Positions 24,593 through 35,563 of a stretch of 64,000 nt of DNA are shown piece by piece. Below the pieces are notes generated by a model. That model was not told the DNA's origin. It worked only from the letters and a program-made list of their open reading frames with translations, and searched no databases. The position numbers were made by a program, and so were the translations under genes. Position 1 is the stretch's first letter. Every line of letters begins with the position of its first letter. This DNA comes from Trochalopteron elliotii. Lineage: Eukaryota; Chordata; Aves; Passeriformes; Leiothrichidae. The DNA lies in the NCBI GenBank assembly GCA_024734555.1, contig JANPWX010000107.1:1465715-1529714 (forward strand). The letters are read 5' to 3'.

Positions 24593-26289
24593 TTCCTGGC
24601 TGAAGCTGGGAATCCTCTGCAACATGATGGGTGTCTTGCTCAGGACAAGTCAAGAGTCAGACACAAAAAGCATCCAGGACAGGCCAAGGCTGCAATCTGC
24701 AGCTCTCATCTGGAGAGCTAGGCTTTAAAACCCTACACAAGGACATCCAGGTGGGGGAAAAAAATCCAGTTTTACCAGAGAAAAATGTCTCTGTAGAAGT
24801 GTTCAGATCACAAGGACAGAGCACTGAATTAGATCATTAGATTTTAGGGCCAAAAATGTATTATTGGTTTAGCTGGATTAGTGGGGTCCTTCTACTCCTC
24901 CTACCCATCTGATGGGAATATGACAGATAATAAATTAATGTTGAATATAACCCTTCTTCTAATAAAATCTCTCTAAGGCAAAGCATCTTCATATGCTCCA
25001 GCAAAGTACTTTAACCAAACTGTGACTGGGGCTTACAGCTAGCAAAAGAAGTTAATATTATTTTGAAATGAATGGTTTAAAACAAGTATCAGATAGTACT
25101 TTTTACTCATAGTTAATATTAATTTATACCTAAATAATTTATAATGGCTTTGGACCTTGATTCACCCAAGTGGTAAAAGGTGGTAAATTCAAATAATTCT
25201 CACAGGTAGTCAAAGAACTGCCCATCAATGTTGCTTATTTTGGACACCAAATACAGACGTGCTTGGACACCTTTCAAAGAGATTTACATCTTTTGAGCCA
25301 CACAGAAATAGGACCTTAGTACAAAGGCAAGGAAACTACTGCATCATACAACATTATGGCCAGGACCAATGCCAGCACCACAAAGTCCCCTTCAGACAAG
25401 CCCATTTTTTATTTTATTTTAAAAATAAATTGTTTTATTCACGCAATTTCTTTCTCCTACTCCTCTAGTTTGCATGTGATCTTGATACTGTCTCATGAAC
25501 AAGGAAAGTCAACCTAAGACATCTGCAAAGTCTCATTCCACTTCACCATGGCATGATTTGCTCTGGAGAAAGGAGCAAATGGTAGAACAAATGGGTGAAG
25601 AGAGACTCCTGCATCTACCTTTTCTACTGGAAAGGCTGCTATGTAGCAAGGATTATTTTTATTTTCCTTTCAGGCCCTGAAGGGTGCACTGCGACTGGTC
25701 TATTTTCTTCTTCATTCCTGCTTTGTGTAAGATGTAGAGTCAAGATTTACACTCTGCAATTTCATCTTGAGTGTTCCTCTAAAATAATCACCCACAGGAG
25801 ACACTGCTTTCTCTAAGTTGTTTCCACCCTTTTTCCTGCAGTGCTTAGATTCCAGAGGTCTACAACATTTGCCATACTTTAACTAACAGAGGACACTGCT
25901 GTGCAAAAAAGAGTATTTTTTCTCTGAAACTCATGAAATTACAAGGCTTTCTATTCTCTTATGACAATAACACTCAAATCTTCTGTTCTCTACATGCCCA
26001 TCATTAGTAATATCAAGAATTTTCCCTCAGCCTTTATCCATATTCCTGCTTTGTACTTATAACCTTCAAAGACCAGGGAGGCCTCTGATGGGATGAAAGA
26101 GCACTGACCAAAGCAGGGCTCAGTTTCCACAAGAGCTTTATTATAAAATTGAGTGCCAAACCAAATAATCAGAGGCACTTGGTAGGATTAACCTTCCAAC
26201 TACTTGAAAGATGGGAAACTTTTTTGCCATTGAGGCAGCCTGCAAGCAAGAATTGGACTGTAAACCTTCAGTGGGCTTTCCTAAAGGAA

Positions 26290-26358
26290 CAAAAAAAAAA
26301 CCCCAAAAAAACCCAAAAAAAACCCCAAAAAAAACCAAAAAAAAAAACCAAAACCACC
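26290..26358. repeat. (A)nC2-4 low-complexity tract
   Basis: A runs of four to eleven are punctuated by CC, CCC or CCCC. The mirrored G/T form appears at 60325-60430, and shorter copies at 2657, 14359, 36554 and 62228. It resembles a degraded poly(A) tail or a slippage tract. Confidence 0.85.
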
Positions 26359-26366
26359 AACTTGTC

Positions 26367-26394
26367 AAGAACTTCTGTCCAAGAACTTCTGTCC
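26367..26394. repeat. Exact 14-bp tandem duplication
   Basis: AAGAACTTCTGTCC occurs twice in a row without mismatch, directly after the A/C-rich tract. Confidence 0.95.
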
Positions 26395-27729
26395 CTGTCC
26401 AAGTACCACAATAATATTATGAACAACAATGTGAAGAAATCGTGCAAAGTGCTGCCCAGGCTGCTAAAACCAGATGTTCAAAGGTGCTGAGTACCCTCAA
26501 CTTCCCATGACCTGGAGGGAGCAGAGGGTACCTTAGACACATTTATTGCCTTGCAGAACTGGGAACTGAGAAAACAACCTTGCATGTGCTTTCCTCTTTA
26601 AACATGCATTTCCACATGGCTTAATTATCTGCTCCTGAAAGCATTGGATTAGAAGATGTGGGAGGCACATTCCAGTAACAGACATGAGCTGCAGTTTCCA
26701 AGATTTAGCTCATAAAAGCACTGTGGCAATCATAATACCCCACACACTGTTGACAGTGCAGCAATGCAATGTAGCATAACTCTGCTGGCTGAGGTAATGA
26801 TCAGGTGGCATGTGGAAAAAGGGAGAGAAGGAGAGGGAGAGAAGGGGAACAAGCTACTGGCCCACAGGGGGAAAATAGCTGTACCTTGTTGCTCTCACAC
26901 CTTTCAGTTCTATATTTCAGGTGTCATTCTTCTCTTTTTCTTACCTTTTCCCCCACAACACGACTTGGATATTCACAGAGACACACAGATCAGTCAAGAC
27001 ATTATACTCCTGTAGCATTAAATACAATTACACGGGAAAAAACTGACAGCATTTTTGTATAGATCTAAAGTGGCAAAATTTCTGCAAGAATATGTTTTGA
27101 CCCTCCTGACTGATGGTCCTTCTTAGGCTGCAAGAACCCATTTCTAAGCAGATCTACCTTCAGGAATGTGATTTGCCATCCTTCCTCTCTTTTGCACAAA
27201 TGGAGACCCTCTGCCTTTTCTGAATGAGGAAAAACTCTAATTGTGACAGAAAATGGGAGGAAAACAGGTAAAAAACACCAATAAAAACAGCAATATAAAC
27301 AGTCAAACTGGGTCTGAATACATCCCTTAAAATCTTAAGTCCCTCCAGACTGTGTCTAACTAAGCACAAAATTAACACCTTCAAGAAATTATTCTAATGA
27401 GCACAAATTTTCACAGATTAATTAATTTTTTAAATTCTACTTGGCAGAGTAGTAGTAACCTGAAGCACAATGATTTATACTCATGGTCTCCACTCCTGAC
27501 CTTCTCCACGCACTGTATGACAGTGCACATCTTGCTTGTTTTACCAGCAAGGTTCCCTTCACTTCCTAGGTTGCTGTCCAGCCACCATGGTGGTGTCTGA
27601 AGTGATGGACTGAGAGAATTCAGAGAGTCACAGCACATGATTCTGTAACTGCAGCAAGCTGCTTTCTTCTTCTTTGTCATTTATGTCTGAAAATGGGATA
27701 TTTTTTGCTGGCCCTGAATGTAGAAAATC

Positions 27730-27753
27730 AAAAAAAAAAAAAAAAAAAAAAAA
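27730..27753. repeat. A24 homopolymer
   Basis: An uninterrupted run of 24 adenines. No LINE or SINE body is recognisable upstream, so its origin as a retroposon tail is not supported. Confidence 0.95.
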
Positions 27754-28672
27754 GAAGTTCTAGGGAATGGCAATAAGAAATGTTGCTTGCTCAGCAAGAT
27801 TTGGAAAGAAGGGAAATGATCTATTTTGGAAATTGAAATTATCCCCTTAATGAATTTGGCTCGCTATTTCTAAGAAAAAAAAAAATCTCTCATGCTTTAT
27901 TTTTGTAAAAAAAAAAAAGTCTCATCTGTCCAAAAATACTGAGCAGCTGTCCTGAAATAGCAGATTTTCCTGTATGTTTTTTTTTATGATTCAGTCCATT
28001 CCATAATTTTGCAAAGAGAATTGCAGACAGTTCTATTTTGCTTGCAAGAAATATGCACAGTAAGGCATGTCCCTCATAATCTTCTGTGATTAATGTATAA
28101 AAACAGTCAGAATGTATTTATACAATGGCTTGTAGAATTACAGAGATTGATCTTGGTTTCACTCACAGCCAGTGACTAAGGAGCACTTTAATCTGCTACA
28201 GGTGAAAAAGTAATGCAAACACTTGTGTTTATTTAGGACAACTATTGGGAATATTTCATGCCATATTTCAAATACAAATACTCTTTGGCTGTCTTCAAGT
28301 TAAGGAAATATAAAGTCATTAGTATATGGTTTTCTACAATCTATTGCAAATATTAAAATTACACAGGTCATTTGACCTGAATTGAGATTTCTGCCTAGTT
28401 TCTTCACAATCTTGGCTTCCAGGGGGCAGTGAGAGGAAGCAGTCTCCACTGTGGCATCACAGTGCTGCAAATCTCTCTCCATAGTAAAGTGGGAATGGTA
28501 TTTCAGGACATTCTTGGCAAAGGTTCTAAGCTCCCTAAAGACTGAGAGAGACTGTTGCCATCTGAGTCAATCGAGAAGCTCCCTTTGCCCTTCAACACTA
28601 AACAATGATTTTTAAAAAAAAATGTTTTACGCAAATAGTTTGTTGAATATTTTTTTTTCCCCTGATATACAG

Positions 28673-28788
28673 GTTAAGATTCTCACCTCTTGTCAGCTGG
28701 ATTGCAATCCTGGCACTCCCAAAAGAGCCCTTACTAAACAGCCTCCAAGGAAGAGCTTGTACAAGAGTTTATATTTAGTGTTCAGCAG
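28673..28788 (+). other. Weak candidate exon, 116 bp
   Basis: A strong acceptor (T8 and CCCC, then TGATATACAG) is followed by a frame open from the first base for 38 codons (VKILTSCQLDCNPGTPKRA...). The donor, TTCAGCAG|GTCAGTTG, is sub-optimal. The peptide is not recognised. It may be chance. Confidence 0.18.
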
Positions 28789-29739
28789 GTCAGTTGAGAA
28801 GATCATTTTATGTAGGCTTGGACACATTTTCATAGCAACAAAGGAAATGTCCCACAAGGATCTATGAGGCAAGGTGTCCTCATTCTACAGAGCACCCATT
28901 TAGAAGGGCCACAATTTATTCCATCAATCACCTCTCAAGAGCTTCATGTTCCTTCTGCAAGCTGAACACCCAAGTCTAAAACTACCTGGTCTACCTCCTG
29001 CACTTCACATGCTGGGGCTTTCAGCTCCATCCCAAGGCCCTCATACAATATTGTCCTAATTTTATTCATATACTCAGAGAAAAAAAAACTGAGTCACTGG
29101 ACACTTCAACAATTAATGACAGGCTAAAATTCCAGCAGCAGCAAAGGTAACATTCTGATCCAAGATACTGTCTCCTACCCCCCTCCTAAACAAATCATCT
29201 TTCAAAAATCCCCATCTGCTTAATCTCTTTCTTTGCTGAGTTTAGAAGCTTTCTAGAGTTCCTCTCTGTCCTGTAAAACCTCAGAGAAAGAAAAAGGACA
29301 CAAAATGAAACAGGAGAGATTAAAGCAATCCCAAATATGTTCTGGGTCAAACCAATGGCTGATACAGGGACTACATCTTCACAGAAGTCAGTCACATATT
29401 CATTTCCTGCCCTTCAAGGTGAGTTTGGCTCATGATATGGCCTGATATAATTTATTGCCTGAAGCCTGGAGTACTTTAGCCCAGCCTTGCAGTGATGAGG
29501 AAACTGCAAAAACTCTTGAGCCACTTTTCATCTATTTTGAATATAAAAGTGACCCAAGAGTCAGTCTGTCATGAACAGCATTATATGAAGCCTTGCCCAT
29601 TTTTAGTCTAGAAGACTGAAAATATTGGACAGAAAATATGTCCAGTGGCACAGGATTACCTGAGAAATGAACTCCAGTTATTTGTTCAGGTGACAGCTCA
29701 CCTCAGTCTAAGGGTAGCTATAAAAGAGCAGCCAGCTAC
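28789..29739. other. Non-coding sequence, nothing identified
   Basis: No gene or repeat family is recognised. The minus-strand frame at 29195-29395 has no motif. Confidence 0.5.
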
Positions 29740-30151
29740 TGTTGGAGTCCTAGAAATTTATAATTTGGGGTTTTAGTGTATAGCAATACATATGAGTCAA
29801 GATAAAGGATTTTAGGTGTTGTGTTTGTCCTTCTTCTTCACTTTCTTCTTCATGAATCTGGGTGGTTTTCTCTAATTAAGTGAAAGATGTCCACATTGCA
29901 GGTTTCAGGTGATCATAATTAGATTAAAAGCATAAATAATATAGATGTCAACTGTTTGTTAGATAATTAGGACTCAAACAGCCTTAAATAGACTCCATTT
30001 CAGCTCACTTTCTCGACTTCCTAGAGACAGCTCACTTCTCTTGAGTTTGTAATAAATAAGGATAATAAATTTCAGAGTGGACTTCAAAAACAACATCTCC
30101 TGAGTTTTATTTATAACCTAAGAGCAAGAAAAAGAGCCAAGCACTCCCACA
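29740..30151 (+). mobile_element. Solitary ERVL-type LTR, plus strand, about 412 bp
   Basis: It begins TGTTGGAGTCCTAGAAATTTA and ends in ...CTCCCACA, with TG...CA termini. It contains CTTCTTCATGAATCTGGGTGGT, a TAAATAATATAG stretch, and a doubled poly(A) signal region (AATAAATAAGGATAATAAA) followed by GAGTGGACTTCAAAAACAAC and ATCTCCTGAG. This architecture and wording match my recollection of a zebra-finch-type ERVL LTR, and the ordered motifs are shared with the minus-strand LTR at 9400-9941. No internal region follows, so it is a solo LTR. Flanking target duplications are not clear (AGCTAC before, AGCCAT after). Confidence 0.72.
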
Positions 30152-33100
30152 AGCCATTAATGCACCAAGGTTTGGGGGACTTGGTACAGTACCCGGCCCT
30201 AACAAGGACTTTGTGTGCAATTTACACTCGTGAGAGTTACTATCAACTGCAGGCACCTGAGCTGGGAGCTGAGGATCCACATGTGTTCAACAAAGACAGA
30301 TAAGATTCCTGAGGTGATCAGACTTTAGGAAAAAGCCTCTTCTGCAGCTCAATTGCAGAGCAATTTCATTAATTCTAATATTGGAAGATAAATATACCCA
30401 GGCTTTTGCATTTTTCCTCTTGCCCTCCTCTTGCTCCTTGGAATGTGGGGAAATGCCAACCACGTTTATTGCATCATCTGACACATGGGGGATTTATCTT
30501 GATGAGTAAATGATATTTGTGTCTCTACAAAAAGCTTCACTGGGGATGAAGTAAATGTTTAAATGTGACATAGGGTTGTACAATCACTGAGACCAGTTCA
30601 GTCTACATTATCAGTAACTTAAAAGACATGCTCACTAGGTAATGAAAACCTAATAACATGCTAGGTAATCTGGACTAGCTCCTTCTGAGCAGGTAAAAAA
30701 ATAGCAGCAGATAATACCAACTGTAACCACTTCAGTTTCTATTCCAGGTGACATTGTCTGAGAGCAAATATGTGGACACCTTGAGACTTTCCATTCTCAG
30801 AAAGGTGTTCCTGCTGCAATAAATGGGTGCACTGGACAGACGGGGTGCTGAGGAGCTGATGGAATCTCTGCCTCCAAAACAGAGTTGATTCATTGCCTTT
30901 CACCAACTCTAAACCCTCACATTCAAAAAACTATAATACTAAAATTATAACGACAATTATTTTTGGAAGTACCATTTAACACTTTCACGTGGGACTCCTC
31001 ACACAGGTTTCCACAGCACTTTGTCCTGGAACAGCACACTCCTAGTCATTTAAACCCAGAGTTAGTATGCAGAGGGGTTACAGGGAACAAAGTCAGATTA
31101 AAATATCATTTCATCCCTTGGGTCTGTGAGCTATTGGCTGTGAATGTAAAGGAATTATCACACACAAGCTTACTTCTACAGGCTGCCTGGCAGGAATGCA
31201 TTCCCCTCCAGTTAGAGATCTTTCACAGGGAGCAATAGAAATGTTCTGTTCCCTCGATATTTTTTCATTTCTTTTCAAGTATTTATACAAGTATTCAGGG
31301 GCTTAACCAGAAATGAAAGTAATTCATTTTAGGTTATGTGTATTAAGAGGCTTTGGGACTCTTCTACCTGTCTGGCTGTGTTAAAGATTTTGTTAGCTGA
31401 CTCTTTTTTTTACCTCTAACCAGTAAATCCCAGGACTGGATTATTCTGTCTACCTGAAACAAATTCTCTTTTTACATTGAGAAGCTTTTAAAGCACTTGA
31501 AAATGTATGGGATTCATTCAGCATATTTACTAAAGAATTTAGTTGTAACCACTCATAAACATCTGTTGCATTTTAGCTCAACAATTGTAAATAACTGAAA
31601 TATAATGGCACACACACACACATCAGATGCCATCTCTTGGAAAAAGAAGTTACATTTCTCTTACCCAGCACTTGATTGCTAAAAAAAAGGGTAAAAAAAA
31701 AGTACAACACAGTGCTTGGGGAAGCAGAGTTGATTAATGGACTACCCTGTTAAACCATCTGCTCTTGAGGACCCAGCTCTGAATCCCAGTGCCCCCAGCT
31801 GGGTCAGCACTTTTCCTGGTGCACAGAAGAGACATTAACTCAGAGGGCCTTTGCTTCATGAAGGAAGAAACAGTCCGTGGAATTTCATTTGCCTTTAGGA
31901 AAACATAAATATCTTCCCAGATTCTGAGTGTCAGTGTTAGCAAAGTTTGGTGAAAAGGAAGTGTTTGATCAGCGTTGCCTTTACAAAAAAAAAAAAAAGA
32001 AATCAGGAAATGCCACAGCTCAAGAGGACTGAGTTCAAAATGTGCTTCTGGGAGCAGAGAATAATCTAATCATCTTTGGAGCGGAATGTCATAAAATTAA
32101 AAGGGGAAAAAAAAAAGAAAAAGAAAGAACCTGGGGCTTCTCTGTGGCACGCTGGATAAACGTTCTTCCTGACATTGTCTTTGATAGGGTCCCTATCAGC
32201 TTGTCACTTGGGCAAGAGGTAATGATGTCCCAGCAATAAATGCTGTAATAATGTTCTGAACCCTTTGAACTGGAGATCACAAAAGCTGGGGGCAGTCAAA
32301 ATGCCATATAAAGTTAACTAAGCACCAGAGTGGAGGCCAGAGACATGCTGCGAGCTGAATGTCAGATCAAGGGATGAGATCAACAAGGTGCTTTAAGAGG
32401 TATTTCCTGGTTAACTCAGCAATCCCCAGAAACCTTTGTAGTCTTTCTTCCAAGCCTTGTGAAAGAACAGAGCGTGGGTTTGATAATGGACATGGAGATG
32501 GCAAAAACACACTCATTCGAACTCATCAGATCTCACTAGGAAATGTTTTGGGTAGCTTCCCTCCCCAGTGCAATGCTTCAATTAGGATTATCATAAATGA
32601 TAATGAATAAATGACACGATGAAATAAGAGCTTTCAGCTCTGAAAAAGTGGCATAACATCCAAGTCCCTTCTGATATAGACATTCCTAATAACTTCTCTT
32701 TTTTCACTCTTATAAAACTTAGTAGCAACCATTTTCATCAATGGTGACAATTAATTAGTAGTTAACTAATATTTTTCACATGAAAATTATATAGAAATTG
32801 AATAATGATAATTGTAGAAAGTACTGTTCACTCAGACAGAGACATTACCTTCACCTAAATGCAGTCTATATAAAACTGTGACAATTCAAAGCCAGGAATA
32901 CAAAAACAAAGCAACTGTAAGCAATGATGGAACAACAGGTGTCCAGGATATTGAACAGTAAGCATTACCAGAAGATAAGAAAGACCTGAGGAACTGTGCC
33001 AGTGGGATTGCTAGCCCCAAAATCCTCAACTAAACTAGACATCTCCCTTTGGCTTCAAGAGCCAGGGCATTAATTACTACAGCATTTCCTCCATCAGCCA

Positions 33101-33414
33101 CCTTGAACAGGATTCCCAAGGTACCAGTGACATTCTATCAATTTTAAACACACTTCTTTTCTAGTCCAGTTTCAACTTGGTGACTGTGGGCTATGTTTAG
33201 TCTCTTACTGTAGATTCCTCCCTTACCTCACCATGATTATTTCAATTCCCAGGCTGCAGAGGGAGCCTGGAATGTGGATCAGGCAATCTGAATGACATTT
33301 TTTTTTTCCTTTCATGGACATAAATACACATGCTTTTATTTGTAAACAGATTCTGATTTTTTTCATGGTTGCTACTGACCTGATGCCACACTGTACAACA
33401 AAGAAGGTAGGATG
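30152..33414. other. Non-coding sequence, nothing firm identified
   Basis: No gene is recognised. A short (CA)n run lies near 31611-31621 and A-rich runs lie near 31681-31700, 31985-31998 and 32107-32116. At 32590-32640 an AT-rich, ATGATAATGAATAAATGAC-bearing block could be regulatory, but the evidence is only compositional. Confidence 0.5.
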
Positions 33415-33693
33415 TAGATAGATAGATATAGATATAAAAAATATATATAATAGATATATTTTATATATATTATATTTACTATATATAATATATATAGTAT
33501 ATATTATATATACATATATATTATATGTATACACATAAGCATATATACATATTTGTTATATATATTTATATGTATTATATATACACACATATATACATAT
33601 ATATTATATATACACATATCTTATATATTATATATACACATATATATTATATATTATAAATATACACATATACATATATATATGCACACATAC

Positions 33694-33726
<33 letters not shown>

Positions 33727-33738
33727 AAATATATATAT
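33415..33738. repeat. Long (TA)n / (TATACACA)n microsatellite tract
   Basis: About 320 bp start with (GATA)n-like units and then alternate TATATA runs with TATACACATATA units, ending in (ACATAC)n and a TA run. The Tyr/Ile/His-rich frames here (33223-33534 minus, 33553-33765 plus) are translations of the repeat. Such a tract can extrude cruciforms and is prone to length change and assembly error. Confidence 0.95.
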
Positions 33739-35495
33739 CCAGATACATGTACATGTTTGTGTTAATGTGGTACATATGCCACACAGATACTATGATTACT
33801 TGCTGGAAAATAGGACAATATTTTCCCAGATGGGAAACACCAAAAGTGGCAATTTTTTTCCAACTCGAATGCAGCCTTCAAGTAACTCTCACTGTGCCTT
33901 TCACAACACAGACAGCGTCATGATCCAGTGTTTTCAGACTCCAGTGATTAACCATATGTGTTTCACTGAATGTGCTGAGCCAGATTCCACTGCCAGAGCC
34001 CACTGAAGTCCACACACTTGCATCACAATAACAGGAAAATCTGCCTCTGATTACTAAAAAAGATGCTGTATTTTCTCTCACCACTGATAGTTTGTGCTGC
34101 TGGCAGTGTAACATTTAACACTGGCTTATGGTACATCTCCCCCCTGGTTATTTTACTCCTAAAGACATTACAGGAAAGAAATAACAAAACCATGCTGTTC
34201 TCACCTCCTGTCTTCCACGTGCCTGTGAGTGTGTGCTGCATATTCTAACAAGGGTTTTTCCTCACTGTTCCACAGCAGCCCATATATTAGCATTTTTAGG
34301 TGAGCTGTAAGTGAAATCTGAGCCCTGTTCTGTGCCCTGTAGAAATACACTTCAAGACACGATCCCAACTACCTACCAGTTCTAACAGATGAGATAAAAA
34401 ATGGTTAGAAGGAGAAATAAAATACAGAAGACACAAAATGACACACACAAGAGTCAGAGGAATGGAGTCTGAGTCACCCTGCCTAGTGCATTACCTCCAT
34501 TTATCTTTTGAAACCAGGGCAGAAGAGAAGCTTGAGCAGCAAATTTTTTCACATTGAGTGGACAGGAAATGTTAGAAACAAGCAGTAATGGGTGGCTTCT
34601 GACTGAAATAATCTTGACACAGTGAACGCTGCAGGACATTAAAGCAATGTCAATATTTATTGTAGAGATATGTGTATTGATTGAGCAGTAAAATGATCCA
34701 AAGTAATATATGCTATAATAATAACTGAACTCCATTCAGAAAAAGAGAACTGACATGCAGAGAAGAAAAAAAATCACAAAAGGCAATATCCATTCATTAA
34801 ATTAGTTCACACGGGCATCCAATTACTGAACAAATAGGACTAGCACCTACAAAACACTCAGCATTCTTGCATGAGCAAAAAAAAAAAGAAACAAAAGCCA
34901 TATTTCTAAAATGCACAATTTACAGCTTGTTGGGGTTTGCCAGTTTTGAACAGCTGAGAAATTTGCTGCAGTACTATGCAGTTCAAACTCTGTAAGGTGC
35001 CCTGTATCCTCTCTCACTCTTTTGCCTTTTATTATGAATGACTTTCTACATTCAGCATTCCCACACAACACACTGTCCTGTGCTTTGACCACAAGGGCAT
35101 CAGCATTTACAGGACAGGAACTGCTAATTCAGAAAAGATTTGAATAAAATAAGAAAAACTGCACTTCATTACAAATTCAAACAAATGTGGCACCTCTTTA
35201 TTCCCTGCCCCATCCCCTTCAAGTATGGGTTGAGGAGAAAAGGCAGCCTGCTTTAGGATTTCCTTTGTTTTTGTTATCTCTGGTGCAATTGGATTTATTT
35301 TATTAAACTGGCTGTATATTTAAGTATCTGAGTTCACAAATTATCCACATAGTCTTCCCAGGTCCCATTTTGCATAATTGCTGGTAACGATTCCAGCCAC
35401 AGGACTGCTTATACATCATATTTCCCACTCAATCACCAGATGACTGATCATCTTTTTTCTCTTTTTTTTTTTTCTTTCTTTTTTTCTTTTAACAG
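33739..35495. other. Non-coding sequence ending in a long pyrimidine tract
   Basis: Near 33990-34015, GATTCCACTGCCAGAGCCCACTGAAGTC loosely resembles a degraded old amniote repeat, at low confidence. The last 45 bases (35452-35495) are almost pure pyrimidine ending AACAG, with a branch-point-like CTGAT at about 35442. They form the acceptor of the next candidate exon. No gene is otherwise seen. Confidence 0.5.
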
Positions 35496-35563
35496 GGAAC
35501 CGATAATATTGAATATTGAATTAGCAATGATGCTCCAAACAAAGACTGAAACTATTTGGACTT
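35496..35563 (+). other. Best-formed candidate exon, 68 bp
   Basis: The acceptor is exceptionally strong: about 40 bases of uninterrupted C/T free of AG, ending CTTTTAACAG, with a plausible branch point upstream. The donor is CTT|GTAAGTATTTTT. One frame (second base onward) is open for 22 codons (EPIILNIELAMMLQTKTETI, then WT). The other two contain stops. I do not recognise the peptide, and its phase does not join directly to the candidate at 16536-16590. A lncRNA exon, a cassette exon or a cryptic exon are all possible. Confidence 0.42.

Larger units (their letters stand above)
24593..28672. other. Non-coding sequence with low-complexity tracts
   Basis: It contains an A/C-rich tract at 26290-26358 (A runs separated by CCC or CCCC) and a perfect 14-bp tandem duplication, AAGAACTTCTGTCC, at 26367-26394. 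An A24 run lies at 27730-27753, and shorter A runs occur near 27877 and 27907. The Lys/Asn/Pro-rich frame at 26149-26490 is a translation of the A/C tract. No gene is recognised. Confidence 0.55.

Noticed and set aside
26290..26358. CCCCAAAA-like units resembling ciliate telomere repeats
   Set aside because: A-run lengths vary from four to eleven and C-run lengths from two to four, so it is slippage-type low complexity, not a regular telomeric repeat.
26141..26490. Lys/Asn/Pro-rich and Phe/Gly-rich frames
   Set aside because: Produced by the A/C tract at 26290-26358.
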